Source: Curvularia sp. ZM96
Lineage: Eukaryota > Ascomycota > Dothideomycetes > Pleosporales > Pleosporaceae
Length of the DNA stretch: 64,000 nucleotides
Assembly: GCA_022457065.1 (NCBI GenBank)
Contig: JAJGBQ010000001.1
Coordinates: 7,626,001-7,690,000 of the forward strand
Reading direction: 5' to 3'
In this document: positions 44,272-55,335 of the stretch, one piece after another
Layout of the letters: every line of letters starts with the position of its first letter
How positions within the stretch are numbered: position 1 is the first letter of the stretch
Notes under the pieces: generated by a model
Seen by the model: the letters and a program-made list of their open reading frames with translations, nothing else
Told to the model about the DNA's origin: nothing
Database searches by the model: none
Translations under genes and position numbers: made by a program

Positions 44272-44881
44272 GACAGGAAGAGAGAGAAAGTGATGTGCAA
44301 AATGAAAAATTTCACTGCAATGATTGTACGTCGCGAGTGGCTAAAAGCGTGAGCTGTTTCAAGTTTTTATCTAGGATTATCTTGCCCTCACTCTATATAA
44401 AAAAGAGAGAAGCTGTCTGGCCCAAAAGCAACAGAGAACTTCGGCCAAGGTCAAAGAGCGCACGCATACATACTCGATCTCCAAACGACACGGAACTAAA
44501 ACCAAGAGAAAGGCGGAAAAAGAACGCCAGCGCCGAAGCTAAGCTGGGAGCAACGATATACACTAAAAAAGATAATAGAGTCGAAATAAGGGAAAACCAA
44601 GGAATCTATGCCAAAGAACACCCCACAAGAAGGCATGAGCTCGCCCAGAAAACAGCTTGCTTTCCTATCCAACCAGAATTGTACTGCGATTGCACAACCT
44701 GCTGCTTCTCAAGAGAGGTGTTACGCGCAACAACACAATAGGGACGCGAAAGGAGAGATGGGTGACTCCGAGACAGCGGATGGTGGGATAGGGGACTTTG
44801 TTGGTATGTGCCTCGGTTGATGAGAAGAAAAAATAAACAAATCGATAGTGAGACCAACAAGTCAAAGTCAGGGCCATTGAC
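44272..44881. other. Convergent intergenic region, acetyltransferase and Rho3 3' ends
   Basis: About 610 bases, A-rich on the plus strand. No gene was recognised. Confidence 0.45.
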
Positions 44882-45888
44882 TTAGAGAATGGTGCAGCCT
44901 CCGCTCTTGTCTTTGCTCGTCTTGACTTGAAGAGCGACACGAGCGGCTTCGGTAAAAGCTTCGTTGACGCCCCGGTTCTTCATAGCAGAACATTCTGAAT
45001 CCATGTTAGTTTGTTCCAATGGTGTCGAGGAGAAATGGTCGTACCAAGATATCGCAGGGCCTTGATCTTTTCTGCGACGCGCAAGCCCTCGTTGTAGTCG
45101 ATGCATGGCTTCTCGGGCTGTTGGTCATCAGCGTCGTCGTCGTCCTTTTTCCGCAGGTCACACTTGAGCGCGACCAGAACAAGCTTGACGCCTGGGCAGT
45201 TTTCGGCGATTTCGCCGACCCATTTTGTTTCTACGTTCTCAAGCGAATCGGGCGAGTCGACCTGGCGTATGTGAGCAACCGTTGGAAAAACACTGGGCTG
45301 GGCTGTTGTACCGAAAAGCAGAGCATGATGGCATGCGTGTCATCGTAGCTGAGGGATCGTAGCCTGTCGAATTCTTCCTGTCCAGCCGTGTCCCACAAGC
45401 TGAGCTCGACATGTGTATTGTCGATGTAAATGTCTAGAGAAAATTGTCAATTGAGTTCAACAAGGAGCCTAGACTTGGTGAACGAACCGTGTACGTAGTT
45501 TTCTGCGACAATTGTTAGCAAAGGTTGGTTGCGCGAGGGATTGGATGGGAGCACATACCGAATACCGTGGGCTCACTAAGCCGGCCTTGTCAGCCTCGGG
45601 CGCCAACACACCAAATGCGCAAGTTACTTACTAGACTGTTGGGAAGTATCTGCGCAAAAGTCAGCAAAGCCTGTCGAAGAAGAGCGCATTGGCATACATA
45701 CCCTCGTGTAAAGACGTTGAGCAGCGATGTCTTGCCGCAGGCACCATCACCTCTGTCGGGTCTCTGTTAGCGCAGTTCCGTCGCATCGTGGTTCCGACGC
45801 CTGGACAAGCAGGCATGCCGAGCAAGAGACAGACGTACAGAAGCACCAGCTTGCGCTGCACCGACTTTGTTCCACCGCACAGGGGCAT
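44882..45888 (-). CDS. RHO3: Rho-family GTPase Rho3
   Basis: Small GTPase for polarised exocytosis and actin organisation at growing tips. Eight exons: 45888-45839, 45752-45702, 45649-45632, 45575-45559, 45502-45488, 45433-45312, 45261-45045 and 44994-44882; 200 aa. G-box motifs in order: GDGACGKTS (P-loop), YEPTVFENYVHD (switch I effector region), WDTAGQEEFDRLRS (switch II), LVALKCDLR (where NKxD is ALKCD, normal for some Rho3) and ECSAMKNRGVNEAF. The Rho insert is Asp-rich (KKDDDDADDQQ). The C-terminus GGCTIL is a CaaX box; Leu at the end predicts geranylgeranylation. The name rests on overall likeness to fungal Rho3. Three consecutive exons are only 18, 17 and 15 nt. It is divergent from CSN2. 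Confidence 0.93.
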
Positions 45889-46996
45889 GGTGAGGGTCGA
45901 GAAGGAATGGTGTCGCAGCGATGGGTGTGTTGTGCGGGCTCAGGGAGCGAGAGCGAGGATGCGCGCGCGCGTGTTGGGTGGTACAAGTGGCCGAAGGCGG
46001 GCGTGAGGACTGTGGTAGCGAGGGTGGAGAGCAGGAGAGCAGGAGAGCAGGTGTCGCACGGGAGCGAGTTGGCAGCTGGCGGCAGAGGAGCTTGTGCCAG
46101 GTTGCTCGGGAGGGCGATGGTGGAGTGGAGAGGCAAACGACGGGGCGGATGGAGCAGTGGAGTTCAAGATGCACCCTCGCCGTGCGGGTTAAGCCTAAAA
46201 GGGCGACTGGTTCTGGTCACATCCGCGCGACCACCTCAGCCTCGATCGCATGTGCTTGGGGGGCCAAAGCGGCCAATAGCAGGCCCGGTAGCGATGCGAG
46301 CGCATCGAGTAAGGTTGATAGGCAAGGAGCGGGAGAGCAGCAGGCAGCGCAGAGGGTGGCCAGGCAGGGCCAGGGTTGAGGGATGAACCAAGGCGAGCGG
46401 CGATAGAGGGCGTCTAGAATACGAAATGTCTGGGGAAGTGCACGTGTAAAGTAAGTCGACGACGCCGGCCCGCATCACCAGTGCCGTACCAGAGGCGCAA
46501 TGCCAGTCGTTGTCCGTCCAGGCCGAGTCCCTGCATTCTGGAGCGCCCAACGCTGTCCAGCACTATTGGATTCAGCAACGGAAGCATGGCGAGTTCCGAG
46601 TGCCGTTGGGTGAGGGCGGCATCGAGCCCGTCCGTGCTGGCCAGTTGGGTGAAGATGAGGGACGGGGAATCCTGGTCTGGGAGCGCCCAAGCACGTGACG
46701 CGTCTTTCTGCGCATACTACGGGTGTATGGATCATGTAAGCATGTAGTATGTGTGTAAGACTGGGGAGCTCAGCGTAGCGTAGCCCCGCGCAAGTGGGGC
46801 GGCTCTCTGGCGTGCAGGCACCACCGCCTCACCTAGGCAAACACGCCGCTGCGGGCACCACGACACCATCAACAAACACCATCTCAACCCCCCCGCGCAG
46901 TGCTCTCGGCCAACCGTCGGTCTGGTATCCGGCGGTCCATCCACTTCCTACTTGCATTGCACAGCACATCCTTAGGCCACTACCTGCGCCGCAATC
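45889..46996. promoter_or_regulatory. Divergent upstream region of RHO3 and CSN2
   Basis: 1.1 kb of GC-rich, strongly purine/pyrimidine-skewed DNA between diverging genes (for example the GAGCAGGAGAGCAGGAGAGC run near 46028-46050). Long open frames here are composition artefacts. No separate gene was recognised. Confidence 0.45.
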
Positions 46997-48752
46997 ATGT
47001 CCGACGATGACGACTTCATGCAAGACTCGGGCGAGGAGGAGTAAGTCGCCCTGGCACCCACATGCACCAAACTCCTGTCTAATCAAGACCCGAGGTACGA
47101 CTTTGAATACGAGGATGACGACGACGAAGAGGGCGGCGATGTCGACATCGAGAACAAGTACTACAATGCAAAGCAGCTCAAGGCCGACGACCCCGAGGCC
47201 GCCATAGACGAGTTTCTCGGCATGCCCGCGCTCGAGCAGGAAAAGTCGGAATGGTATGGCTAACTGGCGGCTGGCGTCACGGACATGGGCTGACGGACAC
47301 AAAGGGGCTTCAAGGGACTCAAGCAGGCCATCAAGCTCGAGTTCAAGCTGGCGCGCTACGACAAGGTACACGCATACCGCCACAACACCCAGAGCGCCGT
47401 GGCTAACATTAGCACAGGCAGTGGAGCACTACAAGGAACTTCTGACCTATGTCAAGTCGGCCGTCACGCGCAACTACTCGGAAAAGTCCATCAATAACAT
47501 GCTTGATTTCATAGAAAAGGCCGCAGAAGACGCCGACGCCTACCGCTGCATGGAAAACTTCTACGCCTTGACCCTTGACATCTTCCAGAGCACAAACAAC
47601 GAGCGGCTGTGGCTCAAGACAAACATCAAGCTCGCCCGCTTGTGGTTGGACAGAAAGGACTATCGCCAGCTTACCGAGAAGCTCCGTGAGCTGCACAAAG
47701 CCTGCCAGCGGGAAGACGGCACCGACGACCCAAGCAAAGGCACCTATTCATTGGAAGTCTACTCGCTCGAGATCCTCATGTATGCCGAGACTAGGAACAA
47801 CAAGCGCCTAAAGGCGAGTCGAGTCCCCAATGCGATTGCACGTGCATCCCTGCTAACCCACGGACAGGCTCTCTATCAGCGGGCCCTCAAGGTAAAGTCG
47901 GCTGTTCCACATCCCAAGATCATGGGCATCATCCGCGAATGCGGTGGCAAGATGCACATGAGCGAAGGCAAGTACCATGGACACCCATGGCACCCGAGAT
48001 GCGCAGTCAAAAACTAACCCATCCCAGAGAACTGGAAGGGCGCGCAGAGCGATTTCTTCGAGAGCTTCAAGAACTACGACGAGGCTGGATCGCTCCAACG
48101 CATCCAGGTTCTAAAGTACTTGGTCCTTGCAACCATGTTGTCGGGTTCCGATATCAATCCGTTTGACTCACAGGAAACCAAACCGTATCAGAACGACCCA
48201 CGAATTTCCACCATGACTGACCTTGTTAATGCCTACCAGATGGAGGATATCCACGGGTACGAGCGGATCTTGCAGAACAACAAGGACCTGCTCCAGGATC
48301 CCTTTATTGCCGAAAACATCGACGAAGTCACCCGCAACGTACGCACAAAAGCGATTGTCAAGCTGGTTGCGCCCTACACGCGCTTCACGCTGGCTTTTAT
48401 TTCGAAACAGCTCAAGATATCCCTTTCCGAAGTGCAGGAGATTGTAGGGTTTCTCATTGTCGATAAGCGGTTACGCGGCAAGATCAACCAGCAGAACGGG
48501 ACGGTGGAGATTGAGAGTCGTACAGACATGGATCGGGTGCAGGCGATGAAGGAGTGGAGCAACGCCATCGGGTCGCTGTGGCAGACGGTGCTAAACGAGG
48601 GCGAGGGCTTCAAGTCGGACGAGAATGCGTCTCAGTTTACGCCGGGCGGCGGCTCGGGTATGGGCTGGAACCAGAGCGCAATGGGAGGCAAAGGCGGGCG
48701 ACCAAAGGGCAAGGGGTCGGGACGACCGGCGGGTGTGATGGGCAAAGGATGA
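46997..48752 (+). CDS. csn2: COP9 signalosome complex subunit 2
   Basis: PCI-domain subunit of the COP9 signalosome that contacts cullins. Six exons: 46997-47040, 47095-47253, 47305-47365, 47418-47813, 47868-47967 and 48028-48752; 494 aa. MSDDDDFMQDSGEEE joins YDFEYEDDDDEEG, then IENKYYNAKQLKADDPEAAI, GFKGLKQAIKLEFKL, EKSINNMLDFIE and IKLARLWLD (TPR-like helices). ECGGKMHMSEENWKGAQSDFF, INPFDSQE and the PCI domain (about 330-440: YTRFTLAFISKQLKISLSEVQ, DKRLRGKINQQNGTVEI) follow, and a Gly-rich tail ends the protein. Introns 4 (47814-47867) and 5 (47968-48027) both begin with GC (AAG|GCGAGT and AAG|GCAAGT), required by frame and conserved flanks. The first acceptor is GAG. Partner of CSN1 in this window. 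Confidence 0.95.
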
Positions 48753-50585
48753 CGTGCGTCATGACGGACGGTGAGCTTCACACAAGACGACCTGGAACTG
48801 GGTTTTCGGGACACGGGCGGGACACGGTGGGTTGCACATTACCGTCACCCAGGCGTCTCCCACCGGAAGAAGCGTATGAGACATGCGGTCAGGTTGCTCA
48901 GAGTGAGGGGGGGAAGGGTTGGGCGATCGGGTAGCACGAGACAAGCGGTTCCTTTCACACGCACCACGGGCGTTTCAACATGGTCATTTGGACGGGCGGA
49001 GATGCTCGGTCACGCAGCAGAGGAGAATGAATCAGCTATGCGTCAGCAACCGAGTGTGCACCTTGTGTATGTGTGTTTAGATGCAACACGGCCTCGTTTT
49101 GTCAATGCAATCTGGTTGGACTGGGCAAAGGCTGCCGCCGCCACGATGCGCCTCGGCTATGGCGAGGGACGTGACGCGAGGCAGCGCCGTGTGCATTGAA
49201 GCTGGACTGATAGTGAGGGAGTGTCCGACGACAACGGCGCCTGGCTCCGGGGAAGCGGGCAAGGGGCATGGGTTGGCTGTCGCAAGCGAGCCCACGCCGG
49301 TCCTGACTCGCGCCGGGCCAGTTGCAGGGCTATCGCTCGGGTGCGCGGGAACTCTTATTCTTATTTTTATTTTTTCCTGTCGCATCAGCGCCATGGAGCT
49401 CCGCAGCGAATCGTGGAACCCACCCCCGGCCTTGCCCTGTTTCTGGACGCCACGGGTTGCCTCGATGATGCGGTGCTCGACAGAGGGTTCTTGCCGTCGT
49501 GACACAACAGCCCCAGGCCTGCTGCAAATGCTCCGGTTGGCAGCTGGACATGAGCCCCCCGGCTCTCTGGATCTTGGTTAGACAAAGGCACTTCCCAAGG
49601 AGGTCATGCGAAGAGGGACAAGAGGAGGACCCAGAACGACAAAGAAGACGAAGAGAAGCCGGCTCGTCAGCACGTACTGTCATTTCCAGAGAGGGCCGTT
49701 CCATCAGGACTAGTTAGGCAAAAACGATTAGATATCACACGCCGAGTCTTGTTGCGCATACAGTGCCGCTTCGCCCTGTCCTGGATGATGTGCCATGGGT
49801 CATGGCCTTCCCCCTCCCTTTCTCCGCCCGCGCCGCCCCCCTCTCCGCTCGTAGTGGTTTGCTTTTGCTTGATGTATCCAGGCGCGGATCGTGTGCGTGT
49901 GTAGTATGTGGGTGCATGTGTGTGCGTGGCCTTGGTCTTGTACGCCGTCACGCCCGCCTTTGCCCTCTCTCTCTCTTGCACACTCTTGCACACTCTTGCA
50001 CACGCACGCACGCACACGCACACACACCCCCGTCGATTCTCTTGCTCTCTTTCTCCCTCTCCAAGCCCGGGTACCCGGATTCCGGTGCAACGGGAACCAT
50101 AGGCCGTTGCAGAGCGGGCGGGACCAAAAGGTTGCAGAGTGCGTTGGTGCCTGGCAGGCCGGATTCGATTCGAGTGGTACGCCGCAAAAGATCAGACCTG
50201 TCTCTCCGATATATTGGCGCTGTGCCCCTGGACGCCTGTGGGTATCACAGCAACGACACAGCTTCCAGCCCAGCGCCGCAGGCCTCTGCGCATACTAAAG
50301 GCGCCGCTGCCCTCGCCCCTAGTAGCTCGCGGGCGAATTGCTGCTGAGATCGATGCGCATTACCGACGCTGCTGTGGAATCCTCCTGTCCAATTGCCAGT
50401 CTTCGAGGCCAGTCACGCCCACCGCCCACCAAGGACACCAACTCTAGACAAGTCGCGGGGGGAAGAGTAAGAGCATTTTCCAGCTCCCCCAGCCCACCAC
50501 CACCACTACTACCACCACCACCCGCACCCACACCCACATCCGCTCTCGCACGCTCAGACAGACTCGCAGCCAAGAGATAGTCGTC
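48753..50585. other. Intergenic region between CSN2 and the otubain gene
   Basis: 1.8 kb in tandem orientation, probably mostly otubain promoter and leader. From about 49960 to 50560 it is pyrimidine-rich with CT, CA and CACC runs, common in fungal 5' leaders. A short repeat is listed separately. No protein gene was supported. Confidence 0.5.
49966..50028. repeat. Short tandem repeat (CTCTTGCACA units) grading into CACG/CACA runs
   Basis: Three copies of a ten-base CTCTTGCACA unit, then alternating CACG and CACA, lie in the probable otubain leader or promoter. Confidence 0.75.
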
Positions 50586-52593
50586 ATGAACAGGCAGCCC
50601 GTGTTGACGGGGTTTCATCCTCACGGGCACCATCACCCGCACTCGCATGGCTACCAGGGCCACCATGGAGTTCCGGCTCAGAGCCACTACCAAAGCGGAT
50701 TGGCGTTTGCTATCCGCGCCCCGGTTCTTTCCTCCGGGAGCTATAATCACCACCACACTGGCCACCACCAACAACAACAACTACTCACTGGCCGCCAACA
50801 CCGCAACCCCCATCTCAACATGGCTGCCTACCCCTCCGACGAAGAGTATGCCCATTTGCAAAAGCTCTCGAGCGAGTACCAGCCCGAGGCGACCGTGAGT
50901 CTTAGCGTGCGCCCGTGATTTTGCTCTGCGCGCTGACCGCTAAAGGGCCCACTTGTGGGCGAACGCCAAAGCAGTGCGGCCATCACCACCCAGTATGCCA
51001 CGGCAGATCCCGTCTACCAAGTCAAGACGGCTGCGCTGCCTGCCAAATATGCCTACTTCCGCACCTGTCGTGGCGACGGCCACTGTGGATGGCGGGGTAA
51101 GTCGACGTCGCTTCTACCGCCTTGGGCTGCTGTCGCTGCTTGCTGGCTGGCTGGCTGAGCTAACGTGTGCCAACAGCAATCGCCTTCACCTACTTTGAGG
51201 CCCTGCTGAGCCTAGGCGACGTGGGCAAGCTCGAAGAAGAGGAAGCCCGTCTCAGCTCGCTGGGCAACCTCCTGGACCACATTGGCTACTCGCGTGACAT
51301 CTGGATCGACTTTGCCGACGAAGCCTTTGAGCTCTTGCGCAAGCTCGCAAACTCGCTGCGCAACATGGATGGCCAGGCCGCTGACATCCTGCTCCGTACC
51401 TTCAACGACATGGGCGAGTCCATGGCAATCATCACCTATGTCAAGGTGAGTGTTGTACATCTCGCTCTTTTCTCAACCTTACTAACCATGTCCGTCAGCT
51501 CCTAGCCAGCGCCTGGGTGCAGACGCACGCAGACGATTTTGTCCATTTCATAGACAACGGTGACGTCAGGGGATACTGTGCTAACAACATCGAGCCCACG
51601 CAATGCGAGGCTGACAATGTCGGCATCGCCGCCCTTGCCGAAGCCCTCGTCAAGCCGGCAGGGTTCGGCATCGAAGTGTGGTATCTGGACCGCTCGCCCG
51701 GCGAGGAGATCAACCGCAGCTTCTACTCGGAACCAACTGATGCTCACCATCGCCCCATCCCAGGTGCCCCTATGCTGAGGCTGCTCTACAGGCCGTAAGT
51801 CGTCTCTGGCTATATAAACGCCAAGCCCCCTCCCCCCTTCCTCACTTGCTGACTGCAACCAGCGGACATTACGATATACTGTACAAAGCTGAAGACGTGC
51901 CCCAAGTTCAGCAGCAGCCCGTTTCCCAGCAGCAGCAGCAGCAGCCGCTCCAAGTGGCCCTGGCCAACTACGCTGACGAATTCATACCGACTGCAACCAA
52001 CGTTGGCGACGTCATGAACATGATCCCGGGAATATATCCCTCTGGGCTCGGTATGGGTCAGCGGTGGCCTTCACTGTCGTATGACTTCAACTCCAGCCCT
52101 GTTTCTCATTCTCAGGTTACGCCTGTCCAACCATTTGCTCCGGCAACAACGCCCATAACCCCGGTTACCAACTCGCACCTGGACTTTGTTACACCCATCC
52201 ACACCAGCAATGCGAGCCAGTACAACCCACCGGCTCATCACAACATGCACCTCGAACAACCTCCTGTCACACTGCCCGTACACCCACCCCCACCCCCTGT
52301 GAGCATCGATAGAACAGCTCCTATAGGTGTTGAAAGGGGTGGTCCCTTTAGGCCATCCATGTACGAACTGGAGCCTGGATTTGGTTCTTCTATGCAGGTG
52401 CAGCCATTCCAGACGTCCATCTTCCGAAAGTAAGCATTCCTCTTGTATCGCTCTACTACTCAGCTTACGTTTGTCAAGTTCTCACTTCAACACGGCGCAC
52501 TTTATGAATCCAGACTTTGAGCCAGAGCAGTGGTGTCCGGATGACGAATATGCCACCGGAAACAAAGGTCGACACAAGTCACATTCGTCCTAA
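50586..52593 (+). CDS. Otubain-type deubiquitinase (peptidase C65)
   Basis: Cysteine protease that removes ubiquitin from proteins, most likely Lys48-linked chains as in human OTUB1. Six exons: 50586-50894, 50946-51096, 51177-51445, 51499-51794, 51863-52429 and 52479-52593; 568 aa. The catalytic motif RGDGHCGWRAIAFTYFE has Cys near residue 150 with Asp three before it. The histidine is in GHYDILYKAED near residue 344. DFVHFIDNGDVRGYCANNIEP and MGNEADNVGI-like sequence (QCEADNVGIAALAEAL) complete the C65 fold. The N-terminal 85 residues are His/Gln-rich, and a second ATG at 50821 (MAAYPSDEEY) could start a shorter form. The C-terminal 220 residues are Pro/Gln-rich and disordered, ending in a conserved-looking MNPDFEPEQWCPDDEY. 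The family is usually about 270 aa, so both extensions are fungal additions. Confidence 0.93.
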
Positions 52594-53565
52594 ACATTCT
52601 GCTTTACATGCTTTTGGTTTATTCCCGCAACTGTCACAGCTTCCTCCCAATATATCAGCGAGACTTTCCGTACGGCCAGCATCATCCTCCATATAGTCTT
52701 CCAACACTGACGACCAACGACGATCAACACATTTCCTAACCCCTTTCCGGACCGCCCATCAGCTATATCTGCACATGGAAAAGCGAAGGTACTTTGAGTG
52801 CCTATTTTCAGACTTGTTTGGACATGCATCTACCTTTAATCTATCATACATTCACTGTCCATTGTTCTTCCAGCGAGGGTGGAGTACTGTACCTTGTCTT
52901 CTCTTCCCTGCAAGCCAGCCCCTCAAGCATTCACGACTGTGATGAATACCAAAGACTATCTGCCTCAGGGTGATCGACTTTAGAGTTGAACATCTTTATC
53001 ATGGCTTTGTTTGTTTTTTCCCTTTCCCACAGTATTATTAGCCAGCACTCGATATTCCCCGCATATCTTAGCCAGACTCTCACAAACACCCATACTTTTG
53101 TTTTTTTCTTCCTCTGTTTAATACCAAACACTATTCGGTATGCGCCAGTCTTTTCTGTCACTGCAAGGTCTGGCCCTCCTCGCTTGCTGCTACCTGCAAA
53201 ACGAGTGGCCGAGAAATCAGCAGTCCGACTAGATATGACAGCCAAGACACAAAAAAATAAACATATTCAACAATATCTCAGATTCCAGCTGTGTTTGTGT
53301 GTCTGTGTATGTGTGCATGCGCCAATGCTTGTGTGTTGCGTGTCTACATGATGCAAGGGTTTGTTTTCCTGTCTCTATAGTTCTATGCTACTATTACGCA
53401 TGGTAGACTCGGCATCACGTCTCCGAATCTCGGGACCCTTTAAGGTGTGTGTGGGGGCGGATTGTTTTTCCAGCCAAGCACTCGTTCCCTTGTCCATCTG
53501 TATACTACACAGCTCACATGCCTACGTTGCGTATGTATGTGCGTATCTCTCTCTCCACTTATACA
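52594..53565. other. Intergenic region left of the transposon
   Basis: About 970 bases of otubain 3' sequence and spacer with T-rich and TG-rich stretches (near 53295-53345). No gene was recognised. Confidence 0.45.
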
Positions 53566-53567
53566 TA

Positions 53568-53646
53568 ACGTGGTTCACAAGCGAGCGCGCCACCCAAGCG
53601 AGCGCGCCGCTTTACACCAGCGCGTCGACTTCGAGGCGTTATCACG
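53568..53646 (+). repeat. Left terminal inverted repeat of the transposon
   Basis: 79 bases starting ACGTGGTTCAC and ending GTTATCACG, an exact inverse of 55336-55414. It contains the direct repeat CAAGCGAGCGCGCC twice (spaced by two bases), a candidate transposase-binding site. Confidence 0.95.
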
Positions 53647-53648
53647 TA

Positions 53649-55295
53649 ATGTCTCAACAACGTACTACCCAAACTTTCTATACTGAATCAGACCTACAAC
53701 TTGCTCTTTTTGATTTCAAATCCCAACGTGTTAAAAGTCAGAGACGTGCTGCAGCGATCTACAACGTCCCACGAAGAACGCTCTAGCGTAGAGACGCTGG
53801 GACACGCTTCCGACGCGACTGCGAAGCGAATTCAAAGCGCCTGAACAGACTAGAAGAGGGGGCTATAGTTAGGCGTATTCTTGAGGAGTCTGCGCGAGAA
53901 TTTGCGCCTACAAAGCCTGACGTTCGAGTAATGGCTGATAAACTATTGCATGAACGTGGGAGTAACCCTGTTGGCAAGAACTGGATTGACAACTTTGTCA
54001 AGCGAACCCCTGAGCTCCGCACGCGCTGGAGCCGTCCCTATGATCACCAGCGAGCTACCTGCGAGAACCCAGCGGCTATCCAGCGCTGGTTCGACTTAGT
54101 CCAGGCAACAAAGCAGAAGTGGGGTATTGTGGACGACGATATCTATAACTTTGACGAAACTGGCTTTATGATGGGCAAGATTTTATCACAGTTAGTTATC
54201 ACAGGCTCAGAGGGATATGGCAAAAAGAAGCGGATACAGCCAGGTAACCGTGAGTGGGTTACTGTGATCCAAGGCGTGGGCGCGTCGGGTCGCCGGCTAC
54301 CCCCCTTCATTGTCTTTGCAGGCAAGGTGCTTATCGACGTCTGGTTCAAAGACCTGCCTACTGACTGGGTCCTTGAAGTCAGTCCTAATGGTTGGACGAA
54401 TAATCAGCTTGCTCTTGCGTGGTTAGAGCACTTTGACACCCATACTAAGAGGCAGACTATGGGTGGGTATCGACTGCTTATTATCGACGGCTATGAGAGC
54501 CACTGCTCCGTCGATTTTTAAGATCTTTGTAAGGAGAAGAATATTGTTCTTCTCTGCATGCCTGCGCACTCGTCTCACCTATTGTAGCCCCTTGATGTCG
54601 CCTGCTTCTCGCCGTTGAAGCGCAAGTATGGCGACTCGATCTTAGGCTTGGCACGTAACCGCACTAGCTATATTAGTAAGGAGACCTTCCTACTAGCCTT
54701 TAAGGCTGCTTTTGAGCAGTCTATTACGAAGGAGAATATCTAAGCTGGCTTTAGAGGCGCTGGTCTAGTCCTACACGACCTATAGGCTGTGCTATTAAAG
54801 CTTGATGTGGTGGTGTAGACACCACATCAATTACCGCGACGGGCAGCTGCCTGGGAGGCGCAGACACCACGCAACGCACGCGAGGTCGAGGCTTAAATTG
54901 GTCTTATTTAATAGAGCGTGAGAAAGCGCCGTAGGTCTTCTGCTAATTTACTTACTGAGTAGATTGCGTAGTTGAGTAAGGGGGCTTAGTAAATAGCACA
55001 TAAAATAACGCTTATAATAGAAGAAATGAGTACACTTCAAGTAGCTCTAGACAAATTAAATAAGCGTAAGAGCCGCAAGCGGCGATACGTACGGACAGAA
55101 GAGACTCTTACTGTAGGCGAGGTACAAGAAGTATTAGCTGAATAGGCGGGTAGCAGTCGTGGCGATGGTGAGAGCGCGTCGAAGAGGGTGCGAGGAGAGA
55201 GGCGGTGCGGACGTTGTAAGTAGACTGGGCATAACGCTCGTACCTGCGTAGTTGAAATAGATAGTGCAAGTGATAGTGGTGATTCTAATAATTAA
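53649..55295 (+). pseudogene. Inactivated pogo/Fot1-type transposase
   Basis: One reading frame without any frameshift runs from ATG 53649 to TAA 55293, but it is broken by TAG 53784, TAA 54519, TAG 54585, TAA 54741, TAG 54783, TAG 54816, TAA 54894 and more downstream. Recognisable parts are an N-terminal HTH (Psq/CENP-B type; ALFDFKSQRVKSQRRAAAIY), a CENP-B-like second HTH (KNWIDNFVKRTPELRTRWS), a DDE catalytic core starting IYNFDETGFMMG, and a second acidic motif LLIIDGYESHC. PAHSSHL then a stop then PLDVACFSPLKRKYG comes next, and a C-terminal zinc knuckle (CGRCK, stop, TGHNARTC) ends the frame. Every stop is TAA or TAG, none TGA, and most stand where glutamine is expected. No functional protein can be made. 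Confidence 0.92.
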
Positions 55296-55335
55296 TTTAG
55301 TATACTGCGATAGTTTATTGACTGGGATAAGAATG

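Noticed and set aside
45727..46386. 219-codon plus frame upstream of CSN2
   Set aside because: It overlaps RHO3 exons 1 and 2 and lies in skewed GC-rich promoter DNA; composition-driven, with no domain.
47814..47867. 18-residue insertion as constitutive CSN2 sequence
   Set aside because: CSN2 homologues read continuously from KRLK to ALYQ; the stretch has a GC donor, a GCTAAC branch site and a CAG acceptor, so it is an intron unless retained.
53649..55295. Reassigned genetic code (TAA/TAG read as glutamine) to explain the transposase
   Set aside because: Other genes in the window (RPS9, RPS27, CSN1, RPL21) end at TAA or TAG exactly where their families end, so these codons act as stops here. 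RIP-type mutation explains the pattern.
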